Shown: one piece after another, positions 1 through 8,703 of the stretch | How the letters are laid out: each line of letters begins with the position of its first letter | How positions within the stretch are numbered: the first letter of the stretch is position 1 | Source of the DNA: an uncultured Flavobacteriales bacterium | GTDB taxonomy: Bacteria; Bacteroidota; Bacteroidia; Flavobacteriales; BACL11 | Direction: 5' to 3' | Length of the DNA stretch: 33,729 nt | Assembly: GCA_950069165.1 (NCBI GenBank) | Contig: CATMIT010000004.1 | Span: forward strand, 1 to 33,729 | Made by a program: the position numbers and the translations under genes | The notes under the pieces: model-generated | Databases searched by the model: none | Told to the model about the DNA's origin: nothing | What the model saw: only the letters and a program-made list of their open reading frames with translations

Positions 1-12
1 ATTATTATTAAT

Positions 13-3000
13 CTAAATATGTGAAGAATGTTTCTTACTATCTTTATTGGTTGCGGTTTCTATTTTGTGAATAAGGTCATCCGTAAGATCGTTAATGTCC
101 AACTTAATTACAACATTCCGAACCTCTTTATCTATTAGCTCTGAAAGCAACTGAATGTCTTTAACCCTAAACTCTAATTGATCCTCATTATAGGGGCGTT
201 TTTGCACTTTACCTTTCACAAACAAAAGCCAGCCTTCATTAAAAAATGCCTTGAAATTTATATAATCATCTCCAAAAATAAAAACCCTTAAATTATCATG
301 GTAATCCTCCAAATAAAGTACCCCATACTTTTTTCCATTCTTTGTTTCCTTATGTTCTACATTTGTAACTACTCCTGAAAGACAAATGTCCTTTCCCAAA
401 ATAGGTGTTAAATTTCTTAAGGTGGAAAGTTCTGCATTACAAAAATTATTTATCTCAAATTTATAATCATCCAAAGGATGACCTGAAATATAAATACCAA
501 CCACTTCTTTTTCCTTAGAAAGCATTTCCATTGTAGACCATGGGTGAGTATTCGGGGCAATAGGGGCTTGCAAGCTGGCCTCTTCCGTGTCGCCAAACAT
601 ATCTACCTGATTGGAACTTTTTGTATCTTGCACCTTGTTGCCAAATTTTATCATTTGCTCAATATAGTTGAGTTCTTTTGTTTTTTCAAAATATTGCGAA
701 CGGAAAAGTTCAAACAAATCAAAACCACCAGAAAGAGCTATACTTTCTAATGTTCTTTTATTGGCAGAGCGTAAATCAATTCGTTTTACAAAATCTTCAA
801 AACAGCTGTAATTACCATTTTCCTTTCTCTCATCAACAATGGCTTCCACTGCTGCTTTTCCCACTCCTTTTATAGCACCCAAACCAAATCGAATTTCTCC
901 CTTTTTGTTTACTGCAAATTTGTAAAAACTTTCATTTACATCTGGCCCTAATACTTTTACCCCCATCCTTTTGCATTCTTCCATAAGTGGCGTTATTCCT
1001 TTAATATCCTTCATGTGATTGGTAAGGATTGCCGCCATTAGTTCAGCCGGATAATGTGCCTTTAGGTAAGCGGTTTGGTAAGCAATTAGGGCATAACAAG
1101 TAGAGTGCGATTTATTAAAAGCGTAAGAAGCAAAAGCCTCCCAATCGGTCCAAATTTTTTCTACAATCTTTATATCAAAACCATTTACTTCACAACCATC
1201 AAAAAACTTAGGTTTTAGGTCGTCCAGAATAGATTTAATTTTTTTACCCATTCCTTTTCTGAGCAGATCGGCTTCTCCTTTTGTAAAGTTGGCTAATTTT
1301 TGAGAAAGGAGCATCACTTGCTCTTGATAAACCGTAATACCGTAAGTAGCAGATAGTATTTCCTTCATTTCTGGTAAATCATACTCAATCTCCTCTTTTC
1401 CGTGTTTTCGTTTGATGTAGTTAGGAATATACTCCATAGGACCAGGTCGGAACAATGCATTCATAGCAATCAAATCATCAAATTTATCCGGCTTTAAATG
1501 CCTAAGATGTGCTCGCATACCATCAGATGAAAATTGAAATATTCCTTTTGTATCTGCCCTTTGAAAAACCTCAAAAGTTTTTTCATCATCAAGGGGAATA
1601 GTATCGATATCTAAATCAATATCGTGTAGTGCTTTAAGGATTTTGATACAATCTTTTATAATGGTTAAATTCTTCAATCCTAAAAAATCCATTTTTAAAA
1701 GCCCCGCTTTTTCTACTACTTCATTGTCAAATTGGGTTACTAAAAGATCAGAATCTTTTGCATTAGCAATAGGAATTAAATCGATAAGTGGCTCAGGTGT
1801 GATTATTACTCCACACGCATGTGTTCCTACATTTCTTACAGAACCCTCCAATTTTCGAGCTTGATTGATGGTTTCTGCTATCAAATCATCTCCCTCTGAT
1901 AATTCTTTCAGCTGTTTAAAATTTGATATCTGATCTCCCTGCAAACTCTTTTTCAATTCCTCAATAGGTGTCTCAAAAAGCTTTTTTAGTTTGGTCAAAT
2001 CCGGAACCAGCTTAGCCACTCTATCTGCTTCATACAAAGGTAAATCGAGCACCCTTGCGGTATCACGAATAGCAGACCTTGCAGCCATTGTACCATAGGT
2101 TATAATTTGTGCTACTCGTTCCCTTCCGTATTTATTGACCACCCAATCGATTACTCTTCCTCTGCCCTCATCATCAAAATCAATATCAATATCAGGAAGA
2201 GAAACCCTTTCAGGATTCAGGAAACGCTCAAAAAGTAAATCGTATTTAAGTGGATCAATATTGGTAATTCTTGTACAGTAAGCCACAATAGAACCTGCTG
2301 CCGAACCCCTTCCAGGCCCAACTGAAACATTCATTTTTCTGGCTTGGGCTACAAAATCTTGAACAATAAGAAAGTAGCCAGGATATCCTGATTTTGCAAT
2401 GGTTTTAAGTTCAAGTTCTATTCTATCTTCAATTTCTTGGGTTATTTCTTCATACCTCAGCTTTGCCCCTTTGTAAGTCAAATGTTTTAAATATACATTT
2501 TCCCCATCCTTTTTTTCTTCTTTTGTAAGGTTTTCTGTAAATGATTCTGGTATATCAAAAGCAGGTAAAAGCACCTCTCTTTTAAGCGAATAAGGTTCTA
2601 TTTTAGCAATAAGCCCTTCTATATTATCAATTGCTTCTGGCAACTCAGAAAAAAGCGATTGCATCTCAGATGAGGATTTGAAATAATATTCCTCATTCGG
2701 AAAACCAAAACGAAAGCCTCTGCCCTTACCGATTGTGGTAGATTGCTGCTCGCCATCTTTCACGCAAAGCAATATGTCATGGGCGTTTGCATCTTCCTTT
2801 TCCAGATAATACACATTATTGGAAGCAATTATTTTTACGCCATATTTTTCAGCAAGCTGAATGAGAACTTTGTTTACATGATTTTCTTCTTCTAAATTAT
2901 GCCTATTTATTTCCACATAAAAATCATCCCCAAACATTTTATGCCACCATATAAATTCTTCTTCTGCTTGCTTTTCGCCAACATTCAAAATTAAGTTAGG

Positions 3001-4215
3001 AATAGCCCCATACAAACTTCCTGTAAGGGCAATTAAATCCTCTTTATACTCAGCAATCAAATCTTTATCTACTCTTGGTACATAATAAAAGCCATCAACA
3101 AAAGCCAAGGAAGATAACTTGGAAAGATTGTGATAACCATTCTTGTTTTTCGCTAAAAAAGGAATTTGAGCACCATTATCTTGCAGGGACTTGCCCTGAT
3201 GATTTTTGCAGACATTTAATTCACAACCCAAAATTGGTTTTAGTTTCATTTGTTCTCCCTCCTTCAAATTTTTATTGATTGGATGACTTAAAACTGCCTC
3301 CACAAATTTGAAGGCGCCAAACATATTGCTGTGGTCAGTTAGGGTAACGGCTGGCATATTTTCATCCACTGCTTTTTGCACTAAGAGTTTGATATTTGGA
3401 GTAGCTTGCAAAACAGAATATTGAGAATGCAAATGCAAATGTGCAAAAACTGAAACAGAAAAAGGTTTGCTTTGTTCAATCTCGGTTTTTTCTTCTATTT
3501 TCTCCTCTTTTTTATGCTGCTCCTTTTCTTCATTTATTGCCTTGTATGGCTCAATATTTAATCCAATCAACTCAATAGGATTTGGATTTTTATCTTTATA
3601 CTTTTGGAATTGCTCAGTACTCATTCCCGCTTTTGAATAGGAGATTACATCCAAGCGTAAAAGTTCTAAAAAGCATCTTGCAGTTGCCTCCACATCAGCT
3701 GATGCATTATGCGCCTCCGCAAAATCTTCTCCAAAAAGTTTTTGGTGTAATTCAATAAGTTTTGGCCATTTGAATTTTCCTCCTCTCCCACCAAGAATCT
3801 GACAATAATCAGTAGCGTCATCTTTGGTGTCAATTGCTGGCATGGATTGTAAAAGGTTGGACTTTTTTTTTCGTAAAAATTCACAACCAACTATGTTATT
3901 GTCGAAGCTAACATTGTGCCCAACTATAAATTTTACCTTTTCCAAATCTTGCATAAATATCTCCAAAACCTCAACAAGTGGCATGCCTTCTTTTTCAGCT
4001 CTATCGGTAGAAATTCCATGAATTTTTGCAGCATTATATGGGATATCAAAGCCTTCTGGCTTTACAATATAATTTTGTACATCAATTAATTTTCCTTCAA
4101 TATCATGCACTTGCCATGCCAATTGCACTAATCTTGGCCAATTGTCAAAATCGGTTAAAGGAGCTTTCCAATTTTGAGGAAGACCTGTAGTTTCCGTGTC
4201 GAATATCAGATACAT
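13..4215 (-). CDS. dnaE: DNA polymerase III alpha subunit with N-terminal DnaQ-like 3'-5' exonuclease domain
   Basis: 1400-aa ORF. N-terminus has exonuclease motifs LIFDTETTG, GHNVSFDNN, HNASADVEAT; then PHP domain (HLHLHSQYSVL, TDHSNMFGAF) and polymerase motifs (GPGRGSAAGSIVAY, LPDIDIDFDDEGR, GTHACGVIITP, FRPGPMEYIPNY, FNKSHSTCYALIAYQTAYLKAHYPAE) and an OB-fold region. Confidence 0.96.
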   Translation of the reverse strand: MYLIFDTETTGLPQNWKAPLTDFDNWPRLVQLAWQVHDIEGKLIDVQNYIVKPEGFDIPYNAAKIHGISTDRAEKEGMPLVEVLEIFMQDLEKVKFIVGHNVSFDNNIVGCEFLRKKKSNLLQSMPAIDTKDDATDYCQILGGRGGKFKWPKLIELHQKLFGEDFAEAHNASADVEATARCFLELLRLDVISYSKAGMSTEQFQKYKDKNPNPIELIGLNIEPYKAINEEKEQHKKEEKIEEKTEIEQSKPFSVSVFAHLHLHSQYSVLQATPNIKLLVQKAVDENMPAVTLTDHSNMFGAFKFVEAVLSHPINKNLKEGEQMKLKPILGCELNVCKNHQGKSLQDNGAQIPFLAKNKNGYHNLSKLSSLAFVDGFYYVPRVDKDLIAEYKEDLIALTGSLYGAIPNLILNVGEKQAEEEFIWWHKMFGDDFYVEINRHNLEEENHVNKVLIQLAEKYGVKIIASNNVYYLEKEDANAHDILLCVKDGEQQSTTIGKGRGFRFGFPNEEYYFKSSSEMQSLFSELPEAIDNIEGLIAKIEPYSLKREVLLPAFDIPESFTENLTKEEKKDGENVYLKHLTYKGAKLRYEEITQEIEDRIELELKTIAKSGYPGYFLIVQDFVAQARKMNVSVGPGRGSAAGSIVAYCTRITNIDPLKYDLLFERFLNPERVSLPDIDIDFDDEGRGRVIDWVVNKYGRERVAQIITYGTMAARSAIRDTARVLDLPLYEADRVAKLVPDLTKLKKLFETPIEELKKSLQGDQISNFKQLKELSEGDDLIAETINQARKLEGSVRNVGTHACGVIITPEPLIDLIPIANAKDSDLLVTQFDNEVVEKAGLLKMDFLGLKNLTIIKDCIKILKALHDIDLDIDTIPLDDEKTFEVFQRADTKGIFQFSSDGMRAHLRHLKPDKFDDLIAMNALFRPGPMEYIPNYIKRKHGKEEIEYDLPEMKEILSATYGITVYQEQVMLLSQKLANFTKGEADLLRKGMGKKIKSILDDLKPKFFDGCEVNGFDIKIVEKIWTDWEAFASYAFNKSHSTCYALIAYQTAYLKAHYPAELMAAILTNHMKDIKGITPLMEECKRMGVKVLGPDVNESFYKFAVNKKGEIRFGLGAIKGVGKAAVEAIVDERKENGNYSCFEDFVKRIDLRSANKRTLESIALSGGFDLFELFRSQYFEKTKELNYIEQMIKFGNKVQDTKSSNQVDMFGDTEEASLQAPIAPNTHPWSTMEMLSKEKEVVGIYISGHPLDDYKFEINNFCNAELSTLRNLTPILGKDICLSGVVTNVEHKETKNGKKYGVLYLEDYHDNLRVFIFGDDYINFKAFFNEGWLLFVKGKVQKRPYNEDQLEFRVKDIQLLSELIDKEVRNVVIKLDINDLTDDLIHKIETATNKDSKKHSSHI

Positions 4216-4432
4216 AAATAAATTTTAAAAGCTCAAATTTGAGAAGTGTAAATGTAGAAAAACAAAAAAAGTCAACCATTTAGTTTTTGACTGACTTTTG
4301 AAAAAGTTAATAACTTTTGGAATTAGACTAAAAGAAATTAGATATGAGATAATAGATTAATCATTTTATTCACAATGACAATATCCCTCTCCCAATTCTT
4401 AGGGTATCCCCTTTTTAAGGGAGAAGTTACAA

Positions 4433-4462
4433 CTAAAAAAGCCGAGCATTGCTCGGCTTTAA
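4433..4462 (-). terminator. Rho-independent terminator downstream of the cysteine synthase-like gene
   Basis: Inverted repeat AAGCCGAGC-att-GCTCGGCTT; on the minus strand it is followed by a T tract (TTTTTT). Lies 25 bp past the 4488 stop. Confidence 0.88.
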
Positions 4463-4487
4463 TTTTTATCTGTAGTCTAAATTCTTA

Positions 4488-5462
4488 TTATAAGAATTTC
4501 ATTTTCTTCATCCAATCATCATTAAAGAGCTTGCCAACATAACGTGTACCATGGTCGTGAAAAATAACAACCACCACATCCTGTTTTGTAAAATTATCTT
4601 TTAATTGATTAATCCCAGCCACTGCACTTCCTGCTGAATAGCCTACTAGAATTCCTTCCTCACGAGCTAATCTTCTTGCCATAATTGCACCATCTTTATC
4701 ATTCACTTTTTCAAAATGATCAATTAAAGAAAAATTGACATTTTCTGGCAATATATCTTCTCCAATTCCTTCTGTAATGTAGGGATAAATTTCATTTTTA
4801 TCAAACTCGCCTGTTTCATGGTATTTTTTAAAAACTGAACCATAAGTATCAATCCCCCAAACTTTAATATTTGGATTTTGTTCTTTTAAGTATTTTGCCG
4901 TTCCTGAAACTGTTCCACCAGTACCAACCCCAACAACCAAATGGGTGATTTTACCATCCGTTTGTTTCCAAATTTCAGGACCAGTGCTTTCATAATGTGC
5001 AAGCGTATTTGACAAATTATCATACTGATTTACATACCAAGAATTTAGCGTTTCCTTGGTTAATCTTTTGGCCACTGAATAATAAGAAAGCTTACTTTCA
5101 GGTGGAACATCTGTTGGGCAAACCACCACCTCAGCACCCATAGCACGCAAAACATCCATCTTTTCTTTGGATTGCTTGTCAGCCATTACAAAAATACATT
5201 TATACCCCTTCTGGATGGCAACCAGTGCCAACCCCATGCCTGTATTCCCAGAAGTTCCTTCAATAATTGTTCCTCCCTTTTTTAATCTCCCATCTTTTTC
5301 TGCATCTTCAATCATTTTTAAAGCCATCCTATCTTTTATGGAATGCCCAGGATTAAAGGTTTCCACTTTTGCCAAAACCAAGGCGTCCGTTACCACTACT
5401 TTATTGAGCTTAATTAGTGGCGTGTTACCTATTGTTTCTATGATGTTATTGTAATAGTTCAT
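4488..5462 (-). CDS. PLP-dependent cysteine synthase / cystathionine beta-synthase family protein
   Basis: IIETIGNTPLIKLNK, PGHSIKDRMALKMI (PLP lysine), EGTSGNTGMGLA, VGVGTGGTVSGTAKYL, VGYSAGSAVAG. Confidence 0.92.
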   Translation of the reverse strand: MNYYNNIIETIGNTPLIKLNKVVVTDALVLAKVETFNPGHSIKDRMALKMIEDAEKDGRLKKGGTIIEGTSGNTGMGLALVAIQKGYKCIFVMADKQSKEKMDVLRAMGAEVVVCPTDVPPESKLSYYSVAKRLTKETLNSWYVNQYDNLSNTLAHYESTGPEIWKQTDGKITHLVVGVGTGGTVSGTAKYLKEQNPNIKVWGIDTYGSVFKKYHETGEFDKNEIYPYITEGIGEDILPENVNFSLIDHFEKVNDKDGAIMARRLAREEGILVGYSAGSAVAGINQLKDNFTKQDVVVVIFHDHGTRYVGKLFNDDWMKKMKFL

Positions 5463-5505
5463 TAAAATTTATCTTAAATTTTTGGTGGTGCAAAACTACC
5501 AAAAT

Positions 5506-6729
5506 TTACTCAAACCTTATTGCTTTAATTGGAGTGATTTTAGTAATAAGAAAGGTCGGTAAAATTAGCATCAAAAGGCAAATAAACATGGCTCCAAAAT
5601 TTAGTAGTATCACATCTGTAAAAGTAAAATATATAGGCACAGAACTCATGTAATATGTTGCCGGATCTAAACTAATAATATGAAAATATTTTTGGGATAA
5701 AGCCATCCCAAGCCCTAATAGATTTCCCCAAAATAATCCTTTTGCAATAAGGTAAGTAGCATTGTATAAAAACACCTTTCTGACCGACCAATTGCTTTGA
5801 CCAATTGCTTTGAGTATTCCTATGAGTTTGGTGCGTTCTAAAATAAGAATTAAAAGTGCTGTAATGATATTGATTCCTGCAACAATTAGCATTAAAAAAA
5901 TAATAACATTTACATTGATATCCTGCAATTTGAGCCAATCAAAAATTTGAGGATTTATCTCTTTTATACTTTGTGCGTTTAAATCGTAATAGATTTTTTC
6001 ATCCACCATCTGGGTTTGAGCATCCAAATTATCAAAATTACTGATCGTAATTTCAAAACCACCAACAGAATCGCTTCCCCAATTATTCAAATTTTGAATG
6101 TGCCTTATATCACCAAAAACATAGAGATCATCAAACTCCTGCAAATTGGTAGCATAAATTCCAGAAACAACAAACTTTCGAACTCTTGGAGGATCCTGCA
6201 CAAAATACATAATGAGTTTTTCTTCTAATTGTAAAGCCAATAAATCCGCAATCTTTTTAGAAATCAATACTCTGCTTGAAGTTAGGGTGTCATTGTAAAT
6301 AGGCACTTTTCCTTCTACTAAATTACTTTCAAAAAAAGAAGAATTAAAATCACTACCTACCCCTTTTAATACCACACCATGAATTTCATCTTTAGTTTTA
6401 ATAATGCCAGCTTTTGTGGCAAAAACCTGAATATGCTGTATCCCATCTTCCTGTTCAATTGTAGGATAAAAATCCTGATTTTTGCTTATCGCCCCAGTTT
6501 CATAAGAATTATTATTAGAAAAATTGGTGATTTGAATATGCGATCCAAAACCTATAACTTTGTCGGCAATGTCCTTTTTGAAACCTTTAACAACCCCAAT
6601 GGAAATGAGCATCACTGCCACCGAAAGTGCAATAGCCAAAATTGCTATGCGAATTATGGGGCGAGAAAGGCGATTATTCCCTTCCTTTGCGCTTATCAAT
6701 CGCTTTGCTATAAAATATTCTACATTCAT
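5506..6729 (-). CDS. ABC transporter permease, FtsX/LolE (lipoprotein-release) type
   Basis: 407 aa; N-terminal FIAKRLISAKEGNNRLSRPIIRIAILAIALSVAVMLISIGVVKGFKKDI, four predicted TM segments, C-terminal FLITKITPIKAIRFE, typical of this family. Confidence 0.85.
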   Translation of the reverse strand: MNVEYFIAKRLISAKEGNNRLSRPIIRIAILAIALSVAVMLISIGVVKGFKKDIADKVIGFGSHIQITNFSNNNSYETGAISKNQDFYPTIEQEDGIQHIQVFATKAGIIKTKDEIHGVVLKGVGSDFNSSFFESNLVEGKVPIYNDTLTSSRVLISKKIADLLALQLEEKLIMYFVQDPPRVRKFVVSGIYATNLQEFDDLYVFGDIRHIQNLNNWGSDSVGGFEITISNFDNLDAQTQMVDEKIYYDLNAQSIKEINPQIFDWLKLQDINVNVIIFLMLIVAGINIITALLILILERTKLIGILKAIGQSNWSVRKVFLYNATYLIAKGLFWGNLLGLGMALSQKYFHIISLDPATYYMSSVPIYFTFTDVILLNFGAMFICLLMLILPTFLITKITPIKAIRFE

Positions 6730-6737
6730 AAATACGG

Positions 6738-7880
6738 ATGGCTAAAATAACGCAAATATTCCTTTTAATTTCCTGCTGCTTACTTTTTAGTTGCCAAAAA
6801 GAAAAAATCCTAAAATTAGGAGCTGAACAAACAGAAAGCTACTTACCGCTTTTGAAAGATAAAAAAGTAGGCGTTATAGGCAATCAAACTTCTAGGATTG
6901 GTACTACACACTTGGTAGACAGCTTACTTAGCTTAGGAGTAGATATAGTAAAAGTATTTTCCCCAGAACATGGCTTTAGAGGAAAGGAAGATGCAGGAGC
7001 AAAAATTGAAGATGGAATAGATGTAAAAACAGGACTTCCTATTATCTCTCTTTATGGTAGCAATAAAAAACCTTATGCAGAACAATTAGAAGGAATAGAT
7101 ATTTTACTATTTGACATACAAGATGTGGGAGTACGATTTTACACTTATATTTCTACACTACACTATGTAATGGAAGCGGCAGCAGAAAACAACATAAAAG
7201 TAATAGTACTAGACAGGCCCAACCCAAACGGACATTATGTTGATGGCCCCATTCTGGATACTACTTTCCAATCTTTTGTGGGGATGCATCCTATACCCAT
7301 TGTGCATGGAATGACTGTTGGTGAATATGCTAAAATGATAAATGGTGAGGGTTGGATTTCCATCAACTGTAATTTAACTGTTATTGAAATGGAAAATTAC
7401 ACCCATGAAATGACTTATGACTTACCGATAAAACCTTCTCCTAATTTACCCAATGTTAGAGCAATTAATTTGTACCCTAGCCTTTGTTTGTTTGAAGGAA
7501 CAAGCATAAGTATTGGTAGGGGAACTGATTCTCCTTTTCAGCATTTTGGAGCGCCTTATTTGGAAAGCAACTATTCCTTTACCCCTGAAAGTAGAGATGG
7601 AAGTAAGTTTCCTAAACATGAAAATATAGAATGCTTTGGAACAGATTTACGCTTTCAGGAAAACTATTTGACTGCCATAAACTTAAATTGGGTAGTTGAA
7701 TCTTACAAGCAATGTCCTGAAAAAGAGAATTTCTTCAATACCTTTTTTGATAAACTAGCAGGAACAAATCAACTAAGATTACAAATTATAGCAGGGAAAA
7801 CAGCCAAAGAAATTAAAGAGACTTGGGAAGAGGGACTAGATAAGTTCAGGAAAATAAGAAAGAAGTATTTGATTTACTAA
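6738..7880 (+). CDS. DUF1343 lipoprotein (NamZ-like exo-beta-N-acetylmuramidase family)
   Basis: Lipobox LLFSCQK; VGVIGNQTSRIG, VKVFSPEHGFRGKEDAG, LLFDIQDVGVRFYTYISTLHYVMEAA, VLDRPNPNG are DUF1343 hallmarks. Confidence 0.9.
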   Translation: MAKITQIFLLISCCLLFSCQKEKILKLGAEQTESYLPLLKDKKVGVIGNQTSRIGTTHLVDSLLSLGVDIVKVFSPEHGFRGKEDAGAKIEDGIDVKTGLPIISLYGSNKKPYAEQLEGIDILLFDIQDVGVRFYTYISTLHYVMEAAAENNIKVIVLDRPNPNGHYVDGPILDTTFQSFVGMHPIPIVHGMTVGEYAKMINGEGWISINCNLTVIEMENYTHEMTYDLPIKPSPNLPNVRAINLYPSLCLFEGTSISIGRGTDSPFQHFGAPYLESNYSFTPESRDGSKFPKHENIECFGTDLRFQENYLTAINLNWVVESYKQCPEKENFFNTFFDKLAGTNQLRLQIIAGKTAKEIKETWEEGLDKFRKIRKKYLIY

Positions 7881-8053
7881 ACCTGCTTTCCTTTAATTAA
7901 ATATTTTCCAATAATCAAAAAGCCAAATCCAATAATAAAAATAATCATAGGTATATAATATTCGGGATCTACAGCATAGAACTCTTGAAATATTCCATTA
8001 ATTATACTTAGTGATAAAATTAGATAAGCGAGATAATTAACTGTTTTTTTCAT
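7877..8053 (-). CDS. Small predicted membrane protein, 58 aa, two hydrophobic segments (absent from the supplied ORF track)
   Basis: Translated by eye: MKKTVNYLAYLILSLSIINGIFQEFYAVDPEYYIPMIIFIIGFGFLIIGKYLIKGKQV*. ATG start, N-terminal KK, two hydrophobic stretches; fills an otherwise empty gap and its stop overlaps the stop of the convergent gene. Confidence 0.6.
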   Translation of the reverse strand: MKKTVNYLAYLILSLSIINGIFQEFYAVDPEYYIPMIIFIIGFGFLIIGKYLIKGKQV

Positions 8054-8160
8054 AGGTTATTTATCTATGTTTTTAGTTAACGCAATAACAATTAGGTTAG
8101 TGCAAATTGACAAACAAAGTCATAACATCTCCGATAACTTACTACAAGTTCGCCAATTTC

Positions 8161-8652
8161 TTAAAATTCCTTTTTCAGTTTTTCTACAATTTCAAAAACT
8201 GCAGGACAAACCTCAATATTCTTTTCTGTAAGTTTTAGCAGTTGATGTTGCTTTATTCTATCGGTATGCGGAAATTCACGGCAAGCCTTTGGACGCACTT
8301 GATAAATACTACAGTAATTATCTGCTCCCAAAAAAGTACAAGGCAAAGATTGCAATACATAATCCCTATCCTCATCAATACGCAAATACGTTTCAGTAAA
8401 TTCGGAGGGTTTTATCCGGAGGTGTTTTGAAATTCTGCTAATATCCTTATCCGTAAATAAAGGACCAGTAGTGGTGCAACAATTCGCACATTTCAGGCAA
8501 TCAGTACAAGCAAAAACCTCCTCATGTAAAGGATGAATTAACTTATCCAATACCTTTGGTTTTACTTTTTTTAAGCGCTTGAAAAACTGCTGATTTTCCT
8601 TGCGTTTTAATATTACTTGCTCTTTATGTTTTATTAAAAAATAATCCGGCAA
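8161..8652 (-). CDS. YkgJ-type cysteine cluster protein (putative Fe-S/zinc binding)
   Basis: CTDCLKCANCCTTTGPLFTDKDI...CTFLGADNYCSIYQVRPKACREFPH cysteine pattern. Confidence 0.85.
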   Translation of the reverse strand: MPDYFLIKHKEQVILKRKENQQFFKRLKKVKPKVLDKLIHPLHEEVFACTDCLKCANCCTTTGPLFTDKDISRISKHLRIKPSEFTETYLRIDEDRDYVLQSLPCTFLGADNYCSIYQVRPKACREFPHTDRIKQHQLLKLTEKNIEVCPAVFEIVEKLKKEF

Positions 8653-8703
8653 TAGGTTAGATGTTAAGTTTATAAATTATTACAAATACCAAACAGTTAA
8701 CTT

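Noticed and set aside
544-875. Plus-strand ORFs of 60-75 aa inside dnaE (544-750, 678-875 and similar at 1643, 3075, 3824)
   Set aside because: Antisense to a strongly supported coding gene; compositions look non-biological and no family is recognisable.
4388-4424. Imperfect inverted repeat TCTCCC...GGGAGA with internal cccctttttaaggg near the cysteine synthase terminator
   Set aside because: Weak stem and no adjacent T tract; the strong hairpin at 4433-4462 explains termination. Could be a decayed repeat, but nothing else in the window matches it.
6379-6750. 123-aa plus-strand ORF overlapping the permease start
   Set aside because: Antisense to the FtsX/LolE-type permease; no domain features.
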